Origin: Stagonosporopsis chrysanthemi
Lineage: Eukaryota > Ascomycota > Dothideomycetes > Pleosporales > Didymellaceae
Direction: 5' to 3'
DNA: 40,944 bases
Assembly: GCA_022560025.1 (NCBI GenBank)
Contig: JAFISE010000226.1
Span: 1-40,944 of the forward strand
This document shows, in pieces, positions 1-8,796 of this stretch (its first letter is position 1; each line of letters starts with the position of its first letter). The position numbers and the translations under genes are program-made. The notes beneath the pieces are model-generated. The model had not been told where the DNA came from, did no database searches, and saw only the letters and a list, made by a program, of their open reading frames with translations.

Positions 1-49
1 CCGCGCCCACCGCGCCCGCCCGCCGCGCGCCCGCCGCTGACCCCCCCAG

Positions 50-1252
50 CCGCTGTTCCCCGTCGCCGGCCACCCCATCATCGAGCACTGCTTCCGCGCC
101 GTCGCTGCCGTCCCCGAGATCAAGGAGGTCTTCATTGTCGGCTACTACGAGGAGGCCGTCTTCCAGCCCTTCATCAACTCCGTCTCGACCACATGGCCGC
201 AGCTGAGCGTCAAGTACCTGCGCGAGTACCAGGCCCTGGGCACCGCCGGCGGCCTGTACCACTTCCGCGACGTCATCCTCAAGGGCCGCCCCGAGAAGCT
301 GTTTGTGCTCAACGCCGACATCTGCTCGTCGTTCCCGCTGGCTGAGATGCTGCGCCTGTTCGACGACAAGGACGCCGAGGCCGTCATGCTCGGCACCCGC
401 GTCGCCAACGAGTCGGCCTCCAACTTCGGCTGCATCGTGTCCGACGCCCACACCAAGCGCGTGCTGCACTACGTCGAGAAGCCCGAGAGCCACATCTCCA
501 ACCTGATCAACTGCGGCGTCTACCTCTTCTCCACCGAGTGCATCTTCCCCGCCATCCGCTCCGCCATCAAGCGCCGCACCGAGCGCCCGCGCCTGCTGTC
601 CTACCCCTCGTCCGAGAACCTCGACTCGTCCTTCTACCAGGGCGACGACGACGACGAGGACAAGGCCAACCTCGTCATCCGCCTCGAGCAGGACGTCCTC
701 TCCGACATTGCCGACTCGCGCCAGTTCTTCGTCCTCGAGACCAAGGACTTCTGGCGCCAGATCAAGACGGCCGGCTCCGCTGTCCCCGCAAACGCCCTCT
801 ACCTCCTCAAGGCCTTCCAGTCGCAGTCCGAGGAGCTGGCCGCGCCCTCGGCCAACCTCATCCCGCCCGTCTACATCCACCCCTCGGCCCACATCGACCC
901 CACCGCGAAGCTGGGCCCCAACGTGTCCATCGGCCCGCGCGTCACCGTCGGCGCCGGCGTGCGCATCAAGGAGGCCATTGTCCTCGAGGACAGCGAGATC
1001 AAGCACGACGCCTGCGTCATGTACACCATCATCGGGTGGCACAGCAAGGTCGGCGCCTGGGCCCGCGTCGAGGGCACCGCCCTGCCCGTCACCAGCCACT
1101 CCACCAGCATTATCAAGAACGGCGTCAAGGTCCAGAGCATCACTATCCTCGGCAAGGACTGCGTCGTCGGCGACGAGGTCAGGGTCCAGAACTGCGTCTG
1201 CCTGCCCTACAAGGAGCTGAAGCGCGACGTCTCGAATGAGGTCATTATGTAG
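50..1252 (+). CDS. GDP-mannose pyrophosphorylase alpha-like subunit (GMPPA type), 5' partial
   Basis: The exon encodes about 400 residues ending in NEVIM, with TAG at 1250-1252. It begins at 50, just after a branch-like CTGAC (37-41) and an AG acceptor (48-49), so at least one upstream exon lies outside the window. The first residues, PLFPVAGHPII, belong to the nucleotidyltransferase core, and YLREYQALGTAGGLYHF and VLNADICSS follow. The C-terminal third is a left-handed beta-helix with hexapeptide repeats (YIHPSAHIDPTAKLGPNVSIG, then a GWHSKVGAWARVEGT segment). The insert IRLEQDVLSDIA and the GW-x-VG-WARVEGT motif match GMPPA rather than the catalytic GMPPB/Psa1. In animals GMPPA is a regulatory partner that senses GDP-mannose; that this holds here is inference. 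The exon is much more GC-rich than the DNA that follows it. Confidence 0.93.
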   Translation, partial: PLFPVAGHPIIEHCFRAVAAVPEIKEVFIVGYYEEAVFQPFINSVSTTWPQLSVKYLREYQALGTAGGLYHFRDVILKGRPEKLFVLNADICSSFPLAEMLRLFDDKDAEAVMLGTRVANESASNFGCIVSDAHTKRVLHYVEKPESHISNLINCGVYLFSTECIFPAIRSAIKRRTERPRLLSYPSSENLDSSFYQGDDDDEDKANLVIRLEQDVLSDIADSRQFFVLETKDFWRQIKTAGSAVPANALYLLKAFQSQSEELAAPSANLIPPVYIHPSAHIDPTAKLGPNVSIGPRVTVGAGVRIKEAIVLEDSEIKHDACVMYTIIGWHSKVGAWARVEGTALPVTSHSTSIIKNGVKVQSITILGKDCVVGDEVRVQNCVCLPYKELKRDVSNEVIM

Positions 1253-1551
1253 ATTGTCTCTCGTGGAGACGATGTGAAGAGTGGTTACAGAGCTGCGTGA
1301 TATCTAAAAGCATAGTATAGCGAGAACATGATGACAACCCAATCCCAAGCCTAAACCCACATCTCTGCAACGTCCTCTACACCGTGTGATGCCGTCTCAC
1401 AACTCGACGCGTGGTCGTGTTCTGGAACCATACAGACGCGAGCAAAAGCGAACCATCATGGTGCCAACCCCGTACCACACTCCCCACGGCACCATCCCTT
1501 GCGATTCTGATTCCACACCCGCGTGGGCAGAAGAAACAGCACGGCACCGCG
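1253..1551. other. Convergent 3' intergenic spacer
   Basis: The GMPPA-like gene (+) and rad4 (-) converge here. The stretch should hold both 3' UTRs. I see no open frame with coding character and no RNA gene. Confidence 0.6.
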
Positions 1552-4500
1552 CTACGTCACATCAACAAGCCAGTCCGGGTCCGCGTCCTCGTCCTCCGGG
1601 TCCTCGAGCGGCAGCGACCCGGCCTCAGACGCTGACGGCGAGGACATGTGCACGTCCCCATCTGCATCTCCATCTCCATCCTCGTCCCTGTCCTCTCCTG
1701 CTTCTGCTTCTGCTTCTGCTTCTGCTTCTGCTTCTGCTTCTCCAGACTCTACGGCGTCGCGGCCCAGGATTGTGGGCTCGTTCGCGCTCGTGGCAGTGGG
1801 AGTAGTGGGGTCGAGCAGCGCAAAAGCAGCGGGATCTTCCCACTCGCTTTCGTCGTCGTCGTCGTCATCGTCACTGTTGTCGTCGTGGGACGCCCGGGAC
1901 TTCCCGTGGTGAGGGGACGAGACGGCAGAGGAGACGGAGGACAAGTTGTAGCTCGAACGCCGCCGGGGACGCAGTTCCTGCGACTCGAGGATGGCGCTGC
2001 CGAACGATTCTTGGCGGATGAGAGAGTGCCGGTCGAGGTCGAATGGGGAGGCGGAGGGGTTTGCGTTGGCGTTGGCGTTGCCGGGTGTTGGGGGGAGAAA
2101 GCCGCCGCCCTCTATGGCGTCGTTATTGGTGGCCTCCTCGATATCCTCGTCGTCGACATCGTCTGGTACGAAACCCCCGCCAAAGTCGATGTCCGGTTTG
2201 GGTGGTCGCGGCGGCTCGACGTACGCCGTGTCCTCTGGCAGAAAGCCGCCCGCCATTTCGTCAGCCTGTCGCTTCTGCTCCTCGTAGTTGATGGACGCCT
2301 GGACATCGATGACGTCGCCTCTCTGCCCGTCAATCTCGATCGCATTGACGCGCTGCGCGATTCGCAAACCGAGGAAGAATCGGCGCCAGAGCCGCAGCGA
2401 CTCAGCCCGGCGTGCGTCAATCTCGGCCTGCTCTTGCATGTACTCTATCCCCTCGATGGTAGCATTCACAGCATCGCCGTACTCCTGCGCAACAACGACG
2501 CCCTGGACGACCGCCGTGCCGTGCCGCCCCTTGAAATTGAAGCCCGTCACTGCGTCGGCGTAATCGACCTGCAAGATGCGCGCAGCTTTGGACGCGAGTT
2601 TGTGTCGAATGTGCACGCCGCCCGGCGGACACATAGACGGGACGTAGAGATCGAGGTTGCCGTAGACATTGCGCGGTACGCGGCCGCGCACAACGGGCGG
2701 CGGGACGTAGACCTCGGTTTGGAATTCTGCGTACAGCGCTGCGCCGACTTCCTCGCCCTGGTCTTCAGCACGCTCGTCCGGCCCGATGGACGGCAGACGG
2801 CCTTTCTTGGGCCTTGCATGTTTGAGCGGTTGCTCGCCTGGTAGCACGTCGCGGCCCATGCGGTACCATTTGTCTCCGGAACGCACAGTGTGTACATTTT
2901 TGCGTCGGTAAATGGGCTCCATGCGGGGGTTCATGGAGCTGCCGACGTTGACTTTACCTACCACATCAGGCGGGTGAATGACCTCGTTGTGCTTGAGATG
3001 TCGCTCCAGCACGTAGACTGGATGGTTTCTGAAGTCCTGCACGTTCTTGGGGATTCCTTCAGCAGCAACTTTGCGTGCAAGGGTTGTCTCTTCAGTAACG
3101 TCGCGATGGAGAGGGGTGGAACGAGCGAAGTATCTGGTCGCCCGAGTCCACCATTGCAGTCCTCGAGAAGTTGACTCGACACGGAATTTGAGCGTCTTCG
3201 CGTTGTAGGCTTTTGTATAGCGGCGTGTTACATCATGAGCTGTACAGTCGTCTTCGAACGCTATAGCGTACGTCAGGCTGTTTTGCATATAGCTGAATGG
3301 AGGTTCAAGCTTCTCGGGAGCATTGATGGTGAACGTCGACAATGGATCTATTGGTACCCATTTCTGATGCGCCGAGTTGTATGCCTCGACCCAGTACACT
3401 GGATATGGCGTGTGGAAGGCCTTCATTCTCTTTGGACCTGTACCTGCTTTGTTCAGCACGGGGTGGCGTTCACCCATGACCCGCTCCAGGCGAGAGAGCT
3501 TCTTGTTGCGCGCAGATGCTGGGCTTTTTGCTGGACTTTTGTGGTAAGGATCTATAATAATTGTCTTGACGGGTTGACTTGGTTTCTGCGGGGTGGGTGG
3601 CTGTGCTGCAGATGCAAACGGCAGCTCCTGTAATGAACAGACGAGCCGTGTCTCTACCCCGATACCGCGCAGTAGGGCACAGAACAGCTGTCCGCCAACA
3701 TCACATGAGCCTTGCAATGTGCGCGCGGCCATACGGAAGTCCTCCTTGTCCATGGGATTATCTAGCTCATCAAAGTCAGAAAACGGTCGCACCTCGGCGC
3801 CTGGCTCTGCCCACTTTGGCTTCGACATGCCCTTTGCAGTGGCCTTGAATCTTTTCGACCACATGATCTTGAGATCATTCAAAGCGTCCACGAAACGCTT
3901 GGATGCCGAGTATTGGGTCAGGTCGGGGTTCGGGACGAGATTGGCCAACGTCTTAGGCTCGACCAACTTGCGCAAGGCGGACTGCACCCTCGCATCGTTG
4001 CACCATGCATTCCTACGGTGGACATGGTAGAACAGGCACAAGACATGCATCTTGTGTATGTCCAGCCGTCTTTTTCTGTCCACTGAGGTGATTGCCCGCC
4101 GGCGCACCTTCCTTCTCATGGACACGTCTTCACTCTTCGTACCGCCTATCGTGATGGAGACGTCGCCGATCTCAGGTGCAGCTTTGGAGTCATCGTCCTC
4201 GCTGTCTCCACCATCGCCCAACGCGTCCTCCCACTCCATGTCGCTGTCATCAGATTGGTCCGAGTCCTCGACTGTCTGTCGAGCACGTGCCGGCGGGTGT
4301 GACGGTGCATTGGGTGGTGGTGGCTCATATGGGAGCAGAGCGGGCGGAAGTGACCGTGGTGCAAGCTTGGCCGGGCGTACAACCGCAGGCTCAGGCTTGA
4401 CCACGGTTTCGACAGCCTGTGATTGCAACGCTGAACTCGGGCTTCTCTGGGAGTGCGCTGTCTTGCGCTTCTTCAATGGCTTCTTGACTTCGTCGTCGGC

Positions 4501-4653
4501 TGCTCTTTTGGCGGCGCGCTCCTCGTGCAGCATCTCCCGCACCGCCTCAGGCAGACCATCTTGCTCTTCTTCTTGTGTCTCTCGCTTACGTAGCGACCGC
4601 CGCGGTGTTGGCGCGTCATTTGTCTTGCGCGATCGACCTCGCGTGCCGGCCAT
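1552..4653 (-). CDS. rad4: Rad4/XPC DNA damage recognition protein
   Basis: This single-exon gene encodes 1033 residues from MAGTRGRSRK; an in-frame ATG six codons upstream (4671) is possible but less typical. Rad4/XPC, with Rad23, recognises helix-distorting lesions and starts global nucleotide excision repair in the nucleus. The N terminus is basic and disordered with acidic patches. The transglutaminase-like fold runs from about residue 200 to 500 (HVLCLFYHVHRRNAWCND; later YPVYWVEAYNSAHQKWVPID). The beta-hairpin domains follow: BHD1 with HPVYVLERHLKHNEVIHP, BHD2 after YRRKNVHTVRSGDKWYRMGR, and BHD3 with NLDLYVPSMCPPGGVHI and ILQVDYADAVTGFNFKGR. The C-terminal tail is acidic, with Asp runs and a Glu-Ala dipeptide tract made by a hexanucleotide repeat. 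The cysteine of the transglutaminase triad appears degenerate, as expected for this non-enzymatic fold. Confidence 0.95.
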   Translation of the reverse strand: MAGTRGRSRKTNDAPTPRRSLRKRETQEEEQDGLPEAVREMLHEERAAKRAADDEVKKPLKKRKTAHSQRSPSSALQSQAVETVVKPEPAVVRPAKLAPRSLPPALLPYEPPPPNAPSHPPARARQTVEDSDQSDDSDMEWEDALGDGGDSEDDDSKAAPEIGDVSITIGGTKSEDVSMRRKVRRRAITSVDRKRRLDIHKMHVLCLFYHVHRRNAWCNDARVQSALRKLVEPKTLANLVPNPDLTQYSASKRFVDALNDLKIMWSKRFKATAKGMSKPKWAEPGAEVRPFSDFDELDNPMDKEDFRMAARTLQGSCDVGGQLFCALLRGIGVETRLVCSLQELPFASAAQPPTPQKPSQPVKTIIIDPYHKSPAKSPASARNKKLSRLERVMGERHPVLNKAGTGPKRMKAFHTPYPVYWVEAYNSAHQKWVPIDPLSTFTINAPEKLEPPFSYMQNSLTYAIAFEDDCTAHDVTRRYTKAYNAKTLKFRVESTSRGLQWWTRATRYFARSTPLHRDVTEETTLARKVAAEGIPKNVQDFRNHPVYVLERHLKHNEVIHPPDVVGKVNVGSSMNPRMEPIYRRKNVHTVRSGDKWYRMGRDVLPGEQPLKHARPKKGRLPSIGPDERAEDQGEEVGAALYAEFQTEVYVPPPVVRGRVPRNVYGNLDLYVPSMCPPGGVHIRHKLASKAARILQVDYADAVTGFNFKGRHGTAVVQGVVVAQEYGDAVNATIEGIEYMQEQAEIDARRAESLRLWRRFFLGLRIAQRVNAIEIDGQRGDVIDVQASINYEEQKRQADEMAGGFLPEDTAYVEPPRPPKPDIDFGGGFVPDDVDDEDIEEATNNDAIEGGGFLPPTPGNANANANPSASPFDLDRHSLIRQESFGSAILESQELRPRRRSSYNLSSVSSAVSSPHHGKSRASHDDNSDDDDDDDESEWEDPAAFALLDPTTPTATSANEPTILGRDAVESGEAEAEAEAEAEAEAGEDRDEDGDGDADGDVHMSSPSASEAGSLPLEDPEDEDADPDWLVDVT
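1699..1740. repeat. Hexanucleotide microsatellite (TGCTTC)x7 in the rad4 tail
   Basis: Seven perfect TGCTTC copies on + encode alternating Glu-Ala in the acidic C terminus of Rad4. The unit is a multiple of three, so gain or loss of copies keeps the frame. Confidence 0.9.
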
Positions 4654-5581
4654 GGTTCCTAGCAGCCACAACTATTTGCACCGTGAAAGACGGTGCCACC
4701 GCAGGGGAAAAGCGCTCGGATAAGAACTATAGAATTGAAAGCGCACATTGCGCGTACCCAGCTTAGATCTTACGAGGCGTGGGGTGGAAATATCACATCA
4801 GAATTGCGTTGCGACAAATCGAGGTTGCGCCGGCTGCCTTCGCTGACTGCGTCGAGCGATGACGCAACCAAATCACGAACTCACGTGTGGGGCTTGCCAA
4901 CCTCATCACTCATCCGTCACTTTGAGGACGTAGGAACCCGCACATCCCGCTTAACAGAGATCATGGACCAATGACTCTCTCCGTTGATCGGAAAAGATAC
5001 TCTGGTGCTCTCTTCTTACTCGCTGACCAAGATCCGCAGAGACAACGTAACGTTAACTACCGTCTTTGTTGTAACGTAAGGAGCCGGCTACCCAGGCATC
5101 ACTGTTGACTGCGATGTTCAACCCATCGGTCTGCATTTCCAAGACGACATCCTACAGAATGATCCCGCTCTGTCGCACCTGCCTCCCGTGCAAGGGAAGT
5201 TGCAGTTGCCACCAGCGGTTTTGTCCTCAATCAAGCTTTGACAAATCTACTGGTGAGACAAAAACATTTTTGTAGTGAACATGTTCAAGTCATACTGGTC
5301 CTTGGGGCTGCATGGTTCCAATTTCTTTACTCTTCACGGTCACACAGCGTACGGGTGACAACTGTCTTCCATGCGGCTGTCAGCAAGACTAACAGCAACG
5401 CGACTGCCACAAAGATATGGGCGACCACCAGCCCAAGTAAACATCAGAGTCCAGACCTGACCAGTCAACCTAAGGCTTCATTGTCTCGTGCGCCAGTCCC
5501 TTCCAGAGCCCGCAAGGTATCACTAAACTCGACATATATTATTGATACGCCTGTATACAATCAAGCATCGAGTACTCGAAG
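4654..5581. promoter_or_regulatory. Divergent upstream region of rad4 and the metal ATPase
   Basis: About 0.9 kb separates the two divergent genes. It contains a CACGTG box (4882-4887) and GTAACG repeats around 5045-5079, which may be factor sites but cannot be assigned. A short Cys-rich open frame (5114-5272, ending in TAG) has a GTGAG donor at 5251 and could be a leader exon of the ATPase; it is described in the findings. A further open frame (5238-5585) has no recognised similarity. Confidence 0.4.
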
Positions 5582-8581
5582 ATGACAGAGATGAGCGAAA
5601 CTATCAACGAGTCGCCTTCTGCGTCTATAGTGTCGCCGCGTGCTCCTCCTCACCCATCTGCGCAACGATTTTACAAGCCTCGGACTATCCACAATAGCAT
5701 TCGCAATCCACCTACCCTTCGCTGCGGAAGCTTCGTCGCCTGGCTCACTGATCATTGTCAACGAGGCTCTGCAGCTGATTCACACTCTTGCTCACATACG
5801 CACTCGCACTCGCACTCGCACTCGCACTCCCGTGGTATTTGCTTTCCAGAAATGTCTCACCATAAAGAACTGCTGCTAAAGGAAATAGGTGCCAATACCA
5901 GGACCAGCGACGGAATCAGTGACATCGATATCGAGAAAGGCCCAAAAAACCACCAGCGGTTCGTGCTCAACATCGATGGGCTAAAGTGCGGATGCTGCGA
6001 GACTGGCATAACAAGGGCCGTTGACAGAATCCCAGCCATCCGTGACCACCAAGTGAACATTGTCATGGCCCGGCTGGAGTTCGACTTGGATGTCAACCGC
6101 ATAACCATCGATGACGTCCTTGCGAAGCTCAATGCCGCAACTGGGTATACCTTTGAGCAGAATAGCAGACCCAAAGATCAAGTGCTGGAGTTCTTGCACA
6201 CCAGCACTGACGACTTCCATCGCGACGCTCGACCGAAAGGCATTACCGCAATCGAGCTTCCAGATCCACATAAGCAGTTCTGGAACTCTTCTTGGCACTG
6301 GACAAGGTCAAATCTGGCACTCAATGAGATGCGTGGGAGCTATCCAGAGAGATTGTCGCCAAAATTCGTCATCGACAAATGCATAACGGCTTCCCGACAT
6401 CCTCATTTAGTGCGCATCCATTATAATGCGAAGGTCATTGGCGCTCGTGAGATATACGATTTCTATCGCCGCAGGAACGGGCAGTTAGTGCTGGCGCCAC
6501 CCCCGGCTCACTCAAGCCTCAGACTTGGTGCGAAGCAGACACGACGAGCGCTTTGCCTGTTCTCGCCCGCAGCCGTACTCACTGTTCCGGTCCTCGTTTT
6601 CGCTTGGGCGCCAATCGACCATGACAAGATTGTGTACGCTCATGCTTCAATAGCATTGGCCTCGGTTGTGCAGATCATTGCTTGGGTTGAATTTCTGCCC
6701 AGTGCTTTGAGATCACTCTGGTATTCTCGCGTACTTGACATGGACTTCCTGATCTCGCTCAGCACAACGACGGCATACACTTTCAGTGTCGTTTGTTATG
6801 CATACCAGATTGTTGGAAAGCCCTTGGAAACACAATCGTTCTTCGAAACGTCTACTCTGTTGGTCAGCCTGATCCTCTTAGGCCGTGTCATCAACGAATT
6901 TGCCCGTCACCGAGCTGCAAAAGCTGTATCATTCCGCACTCTCCAAGCTGACAGAGCAATCCTGATCCTGCCGGGCCATGAACGCAAGCCAGATCCTCCA
7001 ACGAAAGAAATTGATGCGCGTTTGTTACAGTATGGCGACAGATTTAAAGTTTTGCCCCACAGCCGGGTCGTTACAGATGGGACTGTATACTATGGAGGGT
7101 CAGAAGTGGATGAATCAATGCTCACCGGAGAGGCCTTTCCAGTTGCAAAGGGCGTTCACTCTGAGGTCTACGCTGGCACCATGAACGGTAGTGGGACACT
7201 CATGGTGTTACTGAAGGGCTTACCGCACGAAAACACCGTGCACAAAATTGCGTCGATGGTCGAATGTGCCGAATTGACAAAGCCGAAGGTACAAGCCCTC
7301 GCTGATCGCATAGCTGGGTGGTTTGTACCTGTCATCGCGGTGACTGGTTCCGTCGTCTTCTTGATTTGGTTGGTGGTCGATCGGTTTCACAGCAAGCGCG
7401 GTTGGTCCGAGGCCGTTGTCAAAGCCATCGCCTATGCTATTGCTACACTCATCGTTTCCTGTCCATGCGCTATCGGTCTCGCTGTGCCCATGGTAGTTCT
7501 CATCGCCGGTGGCGTGGCGGCACGAAACGGGATCATATTCCGAGACCCACAGAAGCTCGAAGTTGCGCGCAGCACCACAGACGTAGTCTTCGACAAGACG
7601 GGTACACTCACCGCTGGGTACTTCTCAATCATCAGCGAACAGTATCTTGGTGCGGTGGAGCCAAATCAGATCAAGAGTATGTTGCTGGGCCTCTTCAAGG
7701 ACAACAAGCACCCCATCGCCCTTGCAGTGTACAACCATCTTTCAAAGACATCTCGCATGAGTGCAGAGCCCGATCTCATACCCACTGAGATCTGCAACAT
7801 TTCCATTATACCTGGTGAAGGTATCGTGGGCTTTTCACGCCACAGGAATATCGAAATTCGTGCTGGAAACCCGAATTGGCTGTCTCTTCATGTCGAGGAG
7901 ACCGACTGCAGTCATTTGTGTGTCACAATTGCAGATCAAGTGTCCGCCGTCTTCAAGCTACGTGATACGCCGAAGCATGATGCTGGTAGAGTTATCGAGG
8001 CACTTCAGAAACAACATATTGCTATACACATGATCAGTGGCGACTCTCAGGGCTCCGTCGACGCCGTAGCGCACGAGCTGAACATCCCGAAGAGGTACAC
8101 GAAGTCAAGATGTAAGCCCGAAGGAAAACAAGCATATGTCCGTGACTTGCAAGGAAGGCAATACAAAGGGAGGAACAGGGTTGTTCTTTTCGTGGGTGAC
8201 GGCACGAACGATTCCGTTGCTTTGAAGCAGGCGGACGTTGGCGCTCATATGCAATCCCCTCAATCTTCCTCCGACGTCGCAAAACAAACCGCAGACGTGG
8301 TCCTCATGACCGAACGGCTTGCTGATGTACTTGTATTGCTCGACATATCAAGAGGGGCGTACAGACGCATAATTGCCAACTTCATCTGGAGCGCAACTTA
8401 CAATCTCGGCGCCATCCTGCTAGCTGCTGGCGCGTTCTCAGGGATCAAGAAGGGAGGCCATGAGGTCAGAATCCCACCTCACTGGGCGGGATTGGGCGAA
8501 TTGGTGAGTGTATTGCCGGTTGTTGGAGTTGCCTTTCAGATGAGATGGAGAAACTATGGGAGCACAAAGACTGCTGTGTAG
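5582..8581 (+). CDS. Heavy-metal P1B-type ATPase (Pca1/CrpA-like copper/cadmium exporter)
   Basis: The open frame of 999 residues encodes an ATP-driven metal pump, probably exporting Cu(I) or Cd(II) at the plasma membrane; the substrate is inferred. After a His-rich stretch (HTHSHSHSHSHS, near residues 72-84) comes one HMA domain (VLNIDGLKCGCCETG, CGCC near residue 136). The P-type motifs are complete: TGE (MLTGEAFP, about 514), CPC in the metal-binding helix (LIVSCPCAIGLAVP, about 626), phosphorylation motif DKTGT (about 670), HP dipeptide (KDNKHPIAL) and hinge GDGTND (about 873). The second-last helix keeps YN. The last has AGLGELVSVLPV instead of the MxxSS of bacterial and human copper pumps, which fits my recollection of fungal Pca1-type pumps. 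The true start is uncertain: residues 1-90 are weakly supported, another frame is open over 5640-5879, and family members usually have longer Cys-rich N termini. Confidence 0.88.
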   Translation: MTEMSETINESPSASIVSPRAPPHPSAQRFYKPRTIHNSIRNPPTLRCGSFVAWLTDHCQRGSAADSHSCSHTHSHSHSHSHSRGICFPEMSHHKELLLKEIGANTRTSDGISDIDIEKGPKNHQRFVLNIDGLKCGCCETGITRAVDRIPAIRDHQVNIVMARLEFDLDVNRITIDDVLAKLNAATGYTFEQNSRPKDQVLEFLHTSTDDFHRDARPKGITAIELPDPHKQFWNSSWHWTRSNLALNEMRGSYPERLSPKFVIDKCITASRHPHLVRIHYNAKVIGAREIYDFYRRRNGQLVLAPPPAHSSLRLGAKQTRRALCLFSPAAVLTVPVLVFAWAPIDHDKIVYAHASIALASVVQIIAWVEFLPSALRSLWYSRVLDMDFLISLSTTTAYTFSVVCYAYQIVGKPLETQSFFETSTLLVSLILLGRVINEFARHRAAKAVSFRTLQADRAILILPGHERKPDPPTKEIDARLLQYGDRFKVLPHSRVVTDGTVYYGGSEVDESMLTGEAFPVAKGVHSEVYAGTMNGSGTLMVLLKGLPHENTVHKIASMVECAELTKPKVQALADRIAGWFVPVIAVTGSVVFLIWLVVDRFHSKRGWSEAVVKAIAYAIATLIVSCPCAIGLAVPMVVLIAGGVAARNGIIFRDPQKLEVARSTTDVVFDKTGTLTAGYFSIISEQYLGAVEPNQIKSMLLGLFKDNKHPIALAVYNHLSKTSRMSAEPDLIPTEICNISIIPGEGIVGFSRHRNIEIRAGNPNWLSLHVEETDCSHLCVTIADQVSAVFKLRDTPKHDAGRVIEALQKQHIAIHMISGDSQGSVDAVAHELNIPKRYTKSRCKPEGKQAYVRDLQGRQYKGRNRVVLFVGDGTNDSVALKQADVGAHMQSPQSSSDVAKQTADVVLMTERLADVLVLLDISRGAYRRIIANFIWSATYNLGAILLAAGAFSGIKKGGHEVRIPPHWAGLGELVSVLPVVGVAFQMRWRNYGSTKTAV
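5799..5829. repeat. Hexanucleotide microsatellite (CGCACT)x5 coding for a His-Ser tract
   Basis: Five perfect CGCACT units, read in the ATPase frame as alternating His and Ser. This gives a potential metal-binding tract whose length can change in frame by slippage. Confidence 0.85.
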
Positions 8582-8796
8582 GTCTAGTCCCTTCTTAAAC
8601 TATGCTTTTGCTTTATATACAAGAGGTTGTTAATCGCTGTCATGAAGCGAGATCGTAGTCCTGTAAGAACTCACAAGCGACATGTAAATAGCATTGGGAC
8701 AATGTCTGACACTCCCTTCTTCTTCCGCACGAAATACGATTGTTGATCGTTAATCATGTTCATTGGTATGCAAAATGCTACCAAAACAATGTCAAC
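8582..8796. other. Convergent 3' spacer
   Basis: The ATPase (+) and the PTH11-like gene (-) converge. Only 3' UTR is expected and nothing else is seen. Confidence 0.6.

Noticed and set aside
1648..2844. 398-codon + strand frame opposite rad4
   Set aside because: It is antisense to conserved Rad4 sequence and its microsatellite. It has no family features of its own.
4671..4671. Upstream ATG as start of Rad4
   Set aside because: It adds only MWLLGT, which is hydrophobic and unlike Rad4 starts. The ATG at 4653 gives a basic nuclear N terminus.
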